NCBI GenBank assembly: GCA_020912385.1
Contig: CP087209.1
Span: 2,480,001 to 2,544,000, forward strand
Reading direction: 5' to 3'
Length of the DNA stretch: 64,000 bases
DNA from: Neofusicoccum parvum
Lineage: Eukaryota > Ascomycota > Dothideomycetes > Botryosphaeriales > Botryosphaeriaceae
Position 1 is the stretch's first letter; each line of letters begins with the position of its first letter. The notes beneath the pieces are model-generated. The model was given only the letters and a program-made list of their open reading frames with translations, searched no databases and had not been told where the DNA came from. Below, piece by piece: positions 9,515-21,556 of the stretch. A program made the translations under genes and the position numbers.

Positions 9515-12500
9515 ATGCGGCCTCGTTCTCCAGAGCCCGCGCAGGCCCAGGCTGCCGCCAGCATCGCCGACTCGACCCGCGCGCGCGAGCTGTACAAGTA
9601 CTTCCAGCCGCCGCGCCGCCCGCAGAACACCGTCTCCATCTCGCGCTCCGCCGTCCCGGACACGGTGCTCACCGCGCATGCCCAGCTCGTCGCCTGGCGA
9701 TTGAACGTCCAGCGCGCCCTCGTCAGCCTGATAGACCGCGAGACGCAGTATTTCGTCGCCGAGAGCACCAAGACGCTAGATCTCGCCAACGCCGACGAGT
9801 TTGAGTCTCCGAACGATGCCGTTTGGGCCGGTGTACGCCAGCACCTCCGCGCCCTCCCGCCAGCATTTCTCGCGCTGACCCGTTCCGCAGTGCATCAGTG
9901 TGCCCAAGGCGGGCCGCCTGTGCGAACACACCATTGAGCAGAACTCGGCCTCTGACGGCTCGCCTGCCTACTTCGAAGTCCTGGACCTGACCAAGGACGA
10001 CCGCTTTAGTTCGTTGCCCTTCGTGGCCGGCGAGCCGCACTTTAGGTAAGGCCCCGATCCAGGGACAGATGGGCCCTTTGTGCTGACAGCCCCACCCTCA
10101 GGTACTATGTCGGTGTGCCCTTGCGAACGAAGAAGGGCGTCCCCATCGGCTCTCTTTTCGCCATGGACGACAAGCCGCGCGAGCCGATCAATGAGTCTGC
10201 AAGAAAATGTAGGTTTGCTGTCCCTTCCCGAGTCGGCGCGCCAGTGCGGGGGCAGCATGTAAGGGATTGCAACGGCGGACTGAATTTCAAGGGGTGTTGG
10301 AGCATCAATCCGATTGTCTGACGTGAATCGCACACTAATTTCACGTTCGGATGCGTGCTTCAACTCCTTCGAACCGTGCGTTCCGTTGCGATCTTTACGG
10401 AGGCAGCTCCGCATCGGGAGCATTCTTGCAACTGCAACTAACGGCTCTTTTCAAAACAGTCCTCACCATCATGGCATCCAATGTAATGGAGCACCTGGAG
10501 CTCATGAAAGAAAAGGAAGAACGCAAGCGCGCCGTCAACATGAACATGTGCCTTGCAGCATTTGTGGATCCCGAGCATCACCTTCGCAAGCGAAAACGCA
10601 CCGTCAGTCGCCAAAGGAACCGGAGTTTACGACACGCTACTTTTGCCGAGCACAAGGCCGCCCGGAGTCTCAAGGGAGAGGAAAGGAGCGAGTCCATCAC
10701 GAGCCCAAAACTGCCTGCCGCCGCGAGATCCCAGACAAAAAGCAACGGCCACCGCAGCAATCGCAGCAACGCATCAAGAAAACAGGATGCAGTTTCCGAG
10801 GATTCCGAGTCTGATTCTGAAACGGAGCACAGTTCAAGAGTCGGAGAGGACGATCACGTCGACGTGTTTGACCGAGCATCGAAAGGCTTGCTGGAGTCCC
10901 TGTCCCTGAGAACCGGTGGAGGGGTCGTTTTCATGAGCACCACAGCCGGCCTCCGCCCAGACGGCACGCCTATCCCGTCCGTAAAACCTTCCATGGACGA
11001 TATTAAAGCGAACATCGCGCAACATCAGCACCGGGATTCTCTTGCAGATGGTACGGAGGATCTGTCATCAAGTTTCGCGGATTCCGGCCATTCCGTAGAG
11101 GTCCTAGCACATGTGGAATCCCCTGCAACGAGTCAGGATGAGGAGCGCCCCCGCCAGCGATCATTCATGCCTCTCCCACCTGGAGAATTGGCAAAGCTGA
11201 TCAAACGACACCCCCGTGGGAAGCTCTATAGTTTCGGCGATGATGGGCTCAGCCAAGGATCGTCAGGGGAGGAATCGCTCTCGGCAGACTATTATTCCAT
11301 GCCTGCCGGTACCAGACGGAGACTTCCGTCCAAAAGCGAGGCTATCATCCTCGCCAAACATTTTCCGGGCGCGCGACAGGTCATTTTTGTGCCTCTGTGG
11401 GACGTCCAAATCGAGTCATGGGTCGCGTGCTTTGCTTACAACACCTCGGATTTCCGGACATTTTCGCACAACCCTGACTTCCTGCACTCGATAGCTTTTT
11501 GCTGCTGCGTCATGACGGAAGTTGCCCGTCTTGCGACAATTGCCGCCGACCAGCAAAAGAGCGATTTCATCGGGTCCATTTCGCATGAACTTCGTTCGCC
11601 TCTTCACGGGATTTTGGCCTCGTGTGAATTTCTTGAAGACACAGAATGCACCTCATACCAGAAGGCCTTGGTGTCGACAGCTGATAGTTGCGCAAGGACA
11701 CTCCTGGATACGATCAATATGGTTCTGGACTATTCCAAGATCAACTCATTCGAAAGGAATATCCGAAAGGCGAGGAAGTCGCGCAAAGACCCAACAGCCA
11801 CGAATTCGCTGCATCCAATCATGCAGCAGCCTTCTTTCAACCTGTACGATGCCATCGATCTCGCAGCAATCACAGAAGAGGTGGTTGTAGGAGTCGCCAT
11901 TGGCCACGTGTTTAGGGACATAACAACATTCGACGGACATGACGAGAGAATGGCAATGCACGTCGCGCCGAATCGAAACTTGGGCTCTTTGGACAACCCG
12001 GATCCAGTGGCTGTCAAAAGACCTCCTGTTGAGATTATCATAAACGTGGACGCACGTCGATGGGATTTTGTCACGCAGCCGGGAGCTTTTCGCCGTATTG
12101 TCATGAATCTGTTTGGCAACGCGATCAAATACACGAAGCAGGGCTTCATTCGAGTGGATTTGTCCGCAAAGGACATCAAGGAACATCCGCTTCAAAGAAC
12201 TAACAGCAACCAAGACCCCCCGGCCACTAGTATCGTGACCCTCACGATCTCTGACTCTGGACAGGGCATCTCGCCGGAATACCTCAGGACAAAGCTCTTC
12301 ACTCCCTTCGCCCAGGAGAGTCCCCTGAATCCAGGAACCGGCCTAGGTCTCTCTCTGGTGAGGTCCATTGTTGACATGCTCAACGGTGAGATCAACATCA
12401 GAAGTGCCCTTGGAGTTGGAACAGAAGTAGTCGTGACGCTACCAATGGTTAAAGGTGGAGGCGGCACGGGTTCTACAACAACCCCAGCATCAGCGCCAGT

Positions 12501-13998
12501 GTCTTCAGCTGGCAGCGCCATTGAACGACCCATTCCAAATAACGTGAACAATGTAAGAGAGATGGCTTCCGGACTGACCGCAGCCATGTTCAAGTCAGCC
12601 GATTGGGACAATTTCACGAGCAACGTCACGACACATGCGCTAGAAAAGGCCCGGGGAGCATTCGAGAATTTCCTGAAAGAGTGGTACGGGTTTGACAGCG
12701 TTGTCGAGTGGTCTCCGGACGTCAATGTCGACCTCATCTGTGTCGACGAAGTGGACGTACCCACTCTGATCGAGCTTTGCCCCAGCCTGAAAAATAATCT
12801 GGCAGATGGACCGATGCTCATCGTCGTCCGGGCCAGCGCCACGAAAAATCATACAGTTACGGACGACCTCATGAAGCATGTACATCTGGAGTATTTGTCC
12901 CGGCCTGTTGGCCCTTACAAGCTGGCAAAGGCACTGCAGAACGTTATGGAGAGACGAGCCAAAAAGGTTCCGCTCGGCAGCACAAACCTCGGCATCCCAC
13001 ATATGCCTGCGGAATCCAAAACCGTTGACGATGTGACAACACACGTCGAGCATATGACACTTCAAACAGATGACGAGAAGCCAGAAACCATCAACGTTAT
13101 CCACCAGGGAGAGACCCTTGGTAACGAGGAGAGCATGAACGCTCAGATGGCCATGGACACAATTCCACCTCCAGAATCCGTCCCGCCTTTGGAGCAGAAC
13201 GACGAGTTCCCCTTCCCGGATCCTCCGCCTGCGCCGTTGGACGAAGGGGACATCTCACCTTCCTTCCTCCCATCTCAACAACGCCCGTCCTTTGAACACA
13301 GCAATACCCTGTCATGGACCCCACAAGAAATACTTCTCTACGAGGCCCCTCCCGCCGAGCCCATGAGCGCCCACGGTGTCTCTGTGAGCCGCCCCCTTTC
13401 GCCACCGCAAATCCGCTCCTCCTCCTCCTCCTCCTCCTCCCGCGACACCTCCACCACACCAACCCAGGGGATGATCCAACACACCCGCAAGCCCAGCAAG
13501 CCCATCCGCTCGCCACGCCTCCTCCTCGTCGACGACAACGCCGTCAACCTCCGCCTCCTCCAAACCTTCATGCGCAAGCGCGCCTACACGGCGGTGCACA
13601 GCGCCGAGGACGGCGCGCAAGCGGTGGCCGTCTTCACCGACCTCCTCACCAACCCGGCGGCGCCGTCGCCGCCCGACATCGTCTTCATGGACATCTCGAT
13701 GCCCACAATGAACGGGTTCGAGGCCACGCGGCGGATCCGCGCGCTCGAGCAAGAGTTCGCGGCGACGCTGCCGCCGCACGCGCGGCCGCCGCCGAGCCTG
13801 ATCGTCGCGCTGACGGGGCTGGCGAGCGGCAGGGACCAGAGCGAGGCCTTCACCAGCGGCTTCGACCTGTACATGACGAAGCCGGTGAGCTTCAGGGAGG
13901 TGGGCAGGCTGCTGGACAACTGGGTTGCGAACGGGGGCGTGGGCGAGGGGAGGGAGGCGGACGTGCCGTTTGGGCCGGTTGTGGGGGAGGTGGCTTGA
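9515..13998 (+). CDS. Hybrid histidine kinase with N-terminal GAF domain
   Basis: Exons 9515-9832, 9891-10045, 10102-10208 and 10460-13998 encode 1372 residues. Residues about 25-190 form a GAF-type sensor (YKYFQPP, AQLVAWRLNVQRALVSLIDRE, SVPKAGRLCEHTI, YYVGVPLRTKKGVPIGSLF). The HisKA H-box is FIGSISHELRSPLHG with phospho-acceptor His569. The HATPase has an N-box with Asn747 (MNLFGNAIKYTKQGF), a D-box (DSGQGI) and a G-box (GTGLGLSLV). A C-terminal receiver (LLLVDDNAVNLRLL) carries phospho-acceptor Asp1271 in FMDISMP and conserved Lys1334 in MTKPV. The protein would autophosphorylate and pass phosphate via an HPt protein. No membrane segment is seen, so sensing is probably cytosolic. Junction codons AG|G and T|TC rejoin correctly. 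A long low-complexity linker separates kinase and receiver. The class within fungal hybrid kinases was not assigned. Confidence 0.93.
13417..13440. repeat. TCC trinucleotide run inside the histidine kinase
   Basis: Eight TCC units encode a serine run in the linker just before the receiver domain. It could vary in length between strains without breaking frame. Confidence 0.9.
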
Positions 13999-15145
13999 AG
14001 GGGGTTGGTGAGTGAGTGTTTCGAGGCTTTTTCTTGGGTTTTTCGGTTTTTCCTTGGTGAATGGGAATGGGACGGAAGGGAAACGTTTAAGGAAAGGAAA
14101 GAATGGACTCTGCATGGAATGGATAGCATCAAAGGTAAAGAATCGAAGTGGGAGGAGGGTAGGGGGGATATACCATTCGCTTTCTTCTACTTTTCTTTTT
14201 TTTTTTGGAGGACACTGGGTCAATTGTCTTGTGTTCTGGTTATGGAACGAGAAAGGAGGGTCGTAATATGAAAGGAATCTCAGATTTTCCTTTTTTTTTT
14301 TTCTTCTCTTGTATACGGTGTAGGACCAGGGATGGGACGACGAGTTTGGAAAATTCCAGCAGGAACTCGTTCGCTTTGGCGCTTTTAGGATTGTTTTTCC
14401 TTTCTGGGAATGCCGAGTCTGGACGGCAAAAGACTGTTGTAGCAGGGCATGTATGTATTGTATGCAGGGATCAAGATGGGGGCAAAGGAGTGTTTGAGAC
14501 CGCCACTCACGGCCAGGAGAAGACGGGGGTGCGAGTTGATGGAGAGCGAAAAGGTTGGCTAGTGCAAAACCACGCGTTCTCAATAAGAGGCAGTGTTTTG
14601 GCAGGTGTCTTGGCCCCGGATCGTTGCGGTGTGTGAGTGAGTGCTGAAGTGTCCGGGACGGATGTGGGAAGTACAAAACGAAAACCCGCAATGTCAACTA
14701 GAGATCATGTGAACTAATGGGAGTCAGTAGAGCTGAGTAATAATGAACAGCGAAACCACTATCCAATGAGTTCTCTCGGCGACGTTTAAGGAATTCGGTG
14801 CCAGCATCCAGGCGATGATGGTCTGTATTCAATTGCATTGTGAAGATCTGGAGTGATATTTTATAGTATTCGATATCCCCTGAACCCTGGGGATCTATGT
14901 AGGCGATGTTATGCCACGAGGCTGTATAAGTTTATTCCGCATGTATCCAAAAATGTGCCGCCTGCTCCTCAAAACCGACCGGGAGCAATTTTGAAAAAAA
15001 AAGAGTGAATGTCAACGCCGTCTCAAAACGAACAGAAACCATCAACCAAATACACGGAAGAGAAAAAAAACGTGAATCCACATGAACCCCACCACCCCAT
15101 CACGAAACCATCTCGTCAAAAGAAAAAAAAAGCCCCCCATTTCCC
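13999..15145. other. Convergent 3' spacer with T-tracts
   Basis: Lies between the 3' ends of the kinase (+) and the GT34-like gene (-). It holds T-tracts at 14196-14206 and 14291-14302. No coding signal was recognised. Local GC content drops toward 14.9 kb. Confidence 0.55.
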
Positions 15146-16649
15146 CTACCCCCCCTCTTCCACCCTGCCCCCCCGTCCATACATAGCAGCCCTGACGGCC
15201 TCGACGGCGCCGTCCAGCGCGGCCTTCCGGCCGGCGCCCCAGCACATGGCGGCCTCGACCTTGGCGACGCCGTCCAGCAGCGCGACGAACGCGTCGTCGC
15301 CGTCGACCTGGCCGGGCGTGTCGCCGGCGCCCCACCGGCCGCGCACCTCCTCGGCCTCGCGCAGCACCGCGCGCGCGCGCGCGATGCGCTCCCAGAAGTC
15401 CCAGGCCTCGAGCGGGCCGACGCCGGCGGAGGGCGGCGGGCGGCCCTGCGGGGCGGAGCGGGCGCGGGCGGCGACGAGGGCGTGCGGGGCGGGGTTGGGG
15501 GCGTCGTCGTCGGAGGGGGGGTTGAAGAAGGAGAAGGTGGTGGTGGTTGGGCTCTGGGAGGAGGAGGCGTCGGCGAAGCCGAAGGGGTAGGCGCGGTCCA
15601 TGCGGCCCTTCTCGACGGCGGCGACGGCGTCGGTCAGGCCCTTCCAGCGGCGGCCGCCCAGCGACGCGGGGAAGTGCTCGGCCGCGCGCAGCCACCAGCC
15701 GTCGTCCTCGGCCGACGAGTCGGCGGCGCCGGCGGCGGCGCCCGACCACGCGTACCACCGCTCCGGCTGGAGCACGATGTGCTCGTGGTCGGACGGGTCG
15801 TTGGCCACGGCGTCCGAGAGGGTCTTGGCCAGCGCGAAGTCCTCGTCGGAGACGGTGGGGTCGAGGAGCGGCGAGGCGAGCAGGTGCTGGAGGAGGGTGA
15901 GGGTCCAGGGGTGGACGCGCAGGAAGAAGGCGGCGGTGCTGACGGCCGGGTAGTTGGGGTTGGAGGTGATGGGGGAGGAGGCGTCGTAGGCGCCGAGGAA
16001 GTGGACGTCGGAGAGGGAGATGGCGTGGGAGATGGAGGGGGAGTGCGAGGACGTCATGTTGGTGGTGATGCTGTCGGGGGGCAGGAAGAGGGAGAGCGGG
16101 ATGGTGGGGTCGTTGAGCACGGCGGTGGGCGAGAGGAACCTGCGGGTGCTCCCTGTTAGGCGGGTGATGGTCTTCGCGGCCGGAGGGTTCTGTCAGCACT
16201 CACATTATCCACTCGGCGGCGTCCTGCTTGTCCTTGTTCAGCTCCATGGTCACCAGTGCCTGCAGCCAGCTCCACTTCCCCCACCAGCCATCGACCAGCT
16301 TCTTCCGCAGCACCACCGTCGCATAGCCCCACCGCTCGGCGTGCTTCTCGTGGGTCAACAGCGCCCTCTCCAGCAGCTCGTTCGAATCCGAGGCGTCGTC
16401 GTACAGCACACTGGCGAGAATGATCCTCGCCGGGTCCTTCCTGCCGATCCAGACGTCGGCCAGGTCACGCCATCGCGACTTCGCGGCGGTGCTGAAGTAC
16501 GACTGGGCGTGCAGGGTTTGGAGACGGCTCGTCAAGACCTTGGGGGTGTGCGACGGGTTGAAGGTGTCGGTCAGGAGGATGACGGTGATGATGAAGACGG
16601 CGCAGGCGCCGATGATCAGGGCGCGGGTCTGGTGGAAGAGGAGCAGCAT
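15146..16649 (-). CDS. GT34-like (GMA12/MNN10 family) glycosyltransferase, divergent
   Basis: Exon 1 is 16649-16204, intron 16203-16140 (gtgagt...gcag), exon 2 16139-15146, giving 479 residues. An N-terminal signal anchor (ALIIGACAVFIITVILL, about residues 10-26) implies a type-II Golgi protein. Family landmarks in order are RIILASVLYDD, THEKHAERWGY, KWSWLQALVTMELNKDKQDAAEWIM, the Asn/Pro-rich DPTIPLSLFLPP, AAFFLRVHPWTLTLLQHLL, LQPERWYAW and GRRWKGLTDA. In GT34 enzymes the stretch after EWI normally contains the metal-binding DxD; here the exon junction reads WIM-FLSPTAVLND with no acidic pair. That may mean lost activity or a different metal site. The C-terminal half is Ala/Gly/Asp-rich and GC-biased. 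It may be a galactosyl- or mannosyltransferase relative; the donor is unknown. Confidence 0.78.
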
Positions 16650-18086
16650 CTTAGCGATCGTGTGCGGGCTGGTTTCCCCGCGTTTTGTTTGATGTGCAGC
16701 AGCGAGAAGAGCAGGAATTGATTGATCACGACGGCTGGGACGGGTGTGTTACAAGGCGCGCCAGCGCAGCACCGCAGCTCTACTGCAGCGTGGAAGCAAC
16801 GCACGCAGAGGGAACAACACCAAGCAGACACGTCGAGGAGAGAGTCGAGGGAGCGGCCCAGGCGCGACGCGCGGACTCGGGCGCTACGCGGCGCGCTTGG
16901 CGGCCGGAAAGCCAAAGCGTGAAACAAGAAGATGCTGGCTACAACGCACTGCCGCACGCCCACGCGGGGAGTTAGCCTGCCTGCTGCTGCTCGCTGCTCG
17001 CTGGGCGCTGGGCGCTGGGCTGGGTGGGCGGAAAAGGGGCAGCAAAGCTAGAGGTCAACCTCCGACAGCTGGGGAAACGCAAAAGCGGCGGATAGATGAA
17101 GCACAAGCGGCCGCACCCATGCAGCCCTACGGCCGGCGTGGGGACTGGGGGAAGCGAGCTGCGACGGGGCCGGCGGACAGAAAACGGGAAGCGAGAGCCC
17201 AGCGCCCGCATCGGGACGAGGTGATTCGACGGGCGGAAAAGGAGAGAAGCGACGGCGGACGTACCCTTGTGCAATGGCGGCATGGTCCGCGTCGGGCAGG
17301 GGCGGCCGTCCGGCGGGCGAGGTGGCGCAGAGACGTTGGCTGTCTCAGGCGCGGGCGAAAGCCTAAAGCTTAAATCGACATTGGCCCAGCAAATTCAAAG
17401 TGGCACCATCGGGGGTGTTGCCTGGAGGCCGAGCAGAGCGGCGCCGCCGTCGCCGTTGCGCGCCCGCCGCCAGATCAAGGAAACGGCGCCGCCGCCAGGG
17501 ATGCTGTTCGCAGCGCCGCAGCACGAGGGCGGCCGCGTGTCGCTGACGGGCGTCCGTGTGCGCAGGTGGTGTGCGGTGTTGCAACGCGGGGGGGCCGCCC
17601 CTGACCGGAGCTGAGCAAGCTGTGGCGGCGTTCTGTCTTGCCCGCCCAGTCCTTGGCCCATCCGCCCGCCCATCTCAAACCCACATTTGCCGACCACTCA
17701 GACCACCTCTCCGCTGCCATCCGGACCGGTGCGCTCTCCGGGAGCTTCCGGCCCTGGCTCCTCCAAAAAATGCCCGATCTAGCCAACCTTGTATGGCACG
17801 AGCCGACAATGCCTGTCCATCTGAGCACTAGGTCCGTCAATCGTAGATCAAGATCGCCTGTTGGGCATCTCTCGTATTGCCATCGTTCATTTTTATTCGT
17901 ACTCATGTCAGCTATCGTAATGCCCCCGTATCGTCTACCGTGATCTTCGTGTATGCTCGCCTCAGCAATCGAATCGGGAATCGCAAAGAGAACGTGATCC
18001 TGGGCAACACCAAGCCCTGTGTGTGTGTGTCTCGCCTCGCACCCTTGCCGCGTTGACTCAGGAGCATTGACTCAGCAGATGCCCCT
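16650..18086. other. Spacer between GT34-like gene and glutamate decarboxylase
   Basis: About 1.4 kb, tandem minus-strand neighbours. The first 1 kb is GC-rich with compositional open frames and short direct repeats near 16995-17025. A short TG run lies at 18018-18030. It holds the GT34-like promoter and the decarboxylase 3' UTR. Confidence 0.5.
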
Positions 18087-19932
18087 CTAGCACACCGCGT
18101 GTGTCTTGCCCTCCTTGCCTTGCAGCGAGTGCTCCTCGTCCTTGAAGTGCGTGTTGGTCATCGTCCTGCGACGCCCAATCTTGGACGCATGGTTCTTGAC
18201 ATGCCTGTGCGTCTTGTCAGCTTCCTGTCTACCCCAAACAGCGTTTCGGCCCGATCCGACTTACTCCTTGTGCTCCTCGACCCTCTTCGGCTCCATCTTG
18301 TCCAGGACCTCCAGCGCCAGCTTGAAGTCCTGGATCAGAGCGTCGCACCGGCTGCGCGAGAAGTCTTCTCGCACCACCACGCGCATCAGCTTGAGCTTCT
18401 CGCTGTGCGGCGCCATCGTGTACGCCGGCACCACCCAACCGCGCTCGCGAAGCTGGTGGGCAATCGCGAACTCGTCGTAGTGCTTCTTCCTCTCCGGGTC
18501 GAGCCGGCATGCAACCAGTGGCAGACCGTTGCCCTCTCCCTCGGACATGATGATAAAGCCGAGAGCCCGCAGGTTGGCCGCCAGATAATCCGCGGTGCGG
18601 GTGAGGTTCCTGCCTGCAGTCAGCACGTGTTCAGTCGCATGTTTGCAGTCAGCTTCGAGTCCCGAGAATCCCAGTGAAACTGAAATGCTCGACCCGACAC
18701 AAAGGTCTCGCTAGACGAGTAGTGGCCCATCCTGTTGGATACGCCGGTGTGGAAGTCGTTTATCCGACCCGAAAAGAAATTACTTACGTCATGATGGAGC
18801 GGTAGCCGTGCTTTCCCAGTCTGATCAACTGGTAGTACTGGCCGATGATCTGGGACGCTCCGCGCGAGAAGTTGAGCGTGAACGAAGCCTGGTCCGCGCC
18901 CAGGTAGTTGATGTTGAAGATCAGCTCCTTGGGCAGGTACTCAGGGTCACGCCAGACAACCCAGCCAACACCCGGGTAGACGAGGCCGTACTTGTGGCCG
19001 GAAACGTTGATGCTCGCGACCTTGGGCAGGCGGAAGTCCCAGACCAAGTCAGGCTTGACGAACGGGGCAACGAAGCCGCCGCTGGCAGCATCAACGTGGA
19101 TGGGGCAGTCGATCTCGTTCTCCTCCAGCAGGTCGTTGATCTCCTTGATGTCCTCGTACTCGCCGGTGTATGTGGTGCCCAAGATGGCGCAGATGCCGAT
19201 GGTGTTCTCGTCGACGAGGTCGACCGCCTCGACCGGATCGATGACGTAGCGGTCTGCGGTGCAGTAGACATACTTCTCCTCGACGTCGAAGTAGCGGGCG
19301 GCCTTCTCCCAGCACACCTGGACGGCGGAGTTCATGACGATGTTGGGCTTGTCGAACGGCTTGCCCTCGGCCTTGCGCCGATTCGCCCAGCGCTTCTTCA
19401 TGGCGAGCACGGCCAGCATAATGGCCTCGGACGAGCCAATGGTGCTGGTGCCCATGGCATTGGTGTTCTCATCCGCCGACGGGATGTTGAACAGGCGGGC
19501 AATCATGGACACGCAGCGGTTCTGGATGTCGGCCGAGACAGGGTACTCCTCGTAGTCGATGAAGTTCTTGGCGAAGGCGTCCATCATGAGCTTCTCGGCC
19601 TCCTCCTCCATGTACGTGGTGACGAACGAGGCGAGGTTGAGCGTGGGCGTGCCATCGAGCGACAGGTCGTCTTTGATCAGCCCTGGTCACAGTCAGCGCG
19701 GGGACGAGGGCAATTGTGCAGTCAATTGGAGCGCACGGTAGGCAATTTCCTTGGGCATCTCGCGCTCGGGCATCTCGTGGCGGGGGATGTCCTCGATGGC
19801 GAAGCGCGAGCCATAGACGGAGGCGGTGATGGTGTCGGGCTCGATGTACTCCTCGAGCTTGAGCTTCTCGAGGCCCTCGATGACGGGCAGCGAGGCCTCG
19901 AGGTCGGTGGGGACGCGGGCAAGGTGGACCAT
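18087..19932 (-). CDS. GAD1: Glutamate decarboxylase (PLP-dependent)
   Basis: Four exons: 19932-19737, 19682-18788, 18609-18265 and 18204-18087, with introns of 54, 178 and 60 nt, encode 517 residues. The enzyme converts L-glutamate to GABA and CO2 in the cytosol. Landmarks are the N-terminal [14 protein letters not shown], the substrate region [50 protein letters not shown] and the PLP lysine Lys296 in [15 protein letters not shown]. The C-terminal domain has [11 protein letters not shown]. Split codons C|GG, AC|G and GA|G all rejoin. The final exon gives a basic/histidine-rich tail ending THAVC. Length matches fungal GADs. The neighbouring zinc-cluster gene is a separate unit about 1.6 kb away. 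Confidence 0.96.
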
Positions 19933-21556
19933 GGTGGCAGCGGTGGAGGGCGGAGGGCGGAGGGGTGAGGGCAGAGCAGAGGCTGCGCGTGGGCTGGGGC
20001 TGCGGGGTATGAGGCAGGAGAGCTGGAGGACAGGCGCGGGGCCGGCGGGTAGATCTTAGCCTGGAGCTTGGTGAGCTTGTTTTCGGGCGGCTGGCCGCAG
20101 AGTCAGCGCGTTGCGTCAGCGCCGCGGGCCGCTGCTCGAGCGGCAGCAGCTTCGTTGGCTGCGCGGCGGCCACATCGGCGGCCGTCTCAGGCGCTGCCGC
20201 GCTGGGAACGTGGGCGGCCGTGGGTGGTGGTGGGCGCAGCGCCGCGCGCGTGCGAGTGGCCGGCGGGCGGGCTGCTGCCCCTCACCCCTCCCCATCACCG
20301 CACAAGCGAGATGGCGCGCAGATCCAATCGCGGTGCCCTGCCTGCTCGTTCCTGGCGCGCTCTCCACCGGCAGCGCTCGCCAGCCTCGCCAGCCTGCACC
20401 TGCCTCCTGCCGATCTCCATCTGGCAGCCCGAGCCAGGCGCTGCGCCGGTGGGTCGCGCGCGCTCGCCAGCCCACGGCCCACCGATCAGCTCCGCAATCC
20501 GCGCACGCATCACGAGAGACCCAGGACCGGTGCGACCGCGACGCCCGCAATTGAGGCTGTGTGCATGCGACGAATTGGCGGTGAGCTGGCCGCCGGTTCT
20601 GGCCTTGCGGCTACGCGCGGAACGGGCTGGCGGGGAGCCTCTTTCATTATCAGATAAATCCCACCCAAACGCCAGAGCTATTTTTCGCCGTTCCAGACGC
20701 GACCTTCTCCATGGGTCCGCGTAGATCATCGTTTGCTGTCCGCCCCGGGGCCGCGAGCCCATTGGCCGCCTCGCAAATCGCCCCTGTCGCTGCGAGCAAG
20801 CAGAGCCGAGCCCGCGCAAGGTAGATGAGTAACTGCGTCCGTGGCGACTCGCGGCCCTCTAAGTACTCCAGCACCAGAGCATTATTGCCCGACTCCATTT
20901 GAGGCCCCCTCTCGACAGGACAAATAACTCACGCACAGTGCCAAGCGCGGCGACCGCCGCCCAGAACCGCAGCCCAGCTTATGTTCTCCGTTCCATTTAC
21001 ACAAATGTACATCCCCCCGGCAGGGGCCCACGGCCTCGCTTTCTCCGTGCCAAGCGGCGAGCCTCCCAGCCCTCCTGTCTATGATACACGTCGTCAATCG
21101 TCCGTAGCAGTAGCCTCTGATGTGCACCGAGCTGCCCGCCAACCCAGGAAACCGTAAATCAAAACAACCGCGGTGTAAACATACGACGCAAGACAAGCTG
21201 AACGAAAGGTAGCACGAATTAGACGCAGCTGTAGAGAGTATAACCGAAAAGCCCGTCCAGGAGAGTCGACGAAAATTAGTCCGCTTGAACGCTTGGCTCC
21301 ACCCGCTTCGCTGAAAATAAGATCTGTGTGTTCGTTTTCTTCCGACGCCTTGGAAATGCCATGTTGGTTGCCCGATCGAATCGAGAGCCCGCAGATGCGC
21401 TCCAGCCGGAGATGGTTTTCGCTCCTCCCAATAAACCTGTCCATGTTTGCCTCCTTGCCGAGCGAAATGCCTTTAGCCCGAACGACGGTAAATCGGACCC
21501 AAGCGCACCAAAACCCACTCTTTTTTTTTTGACCCCCATCCATCTATTGCCTCGTC
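19933..21556. other. GC-rich spacer upstream of glutamate decarboxylase
   Basis: Holds the decarboxylase promoter and the zinc-cluster gene 3' UTR. Several long open frames on both strands lack homologous motifs and have Arg/Ala/Pro bias, so they are judged non-coding. Confidence 0.5.
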
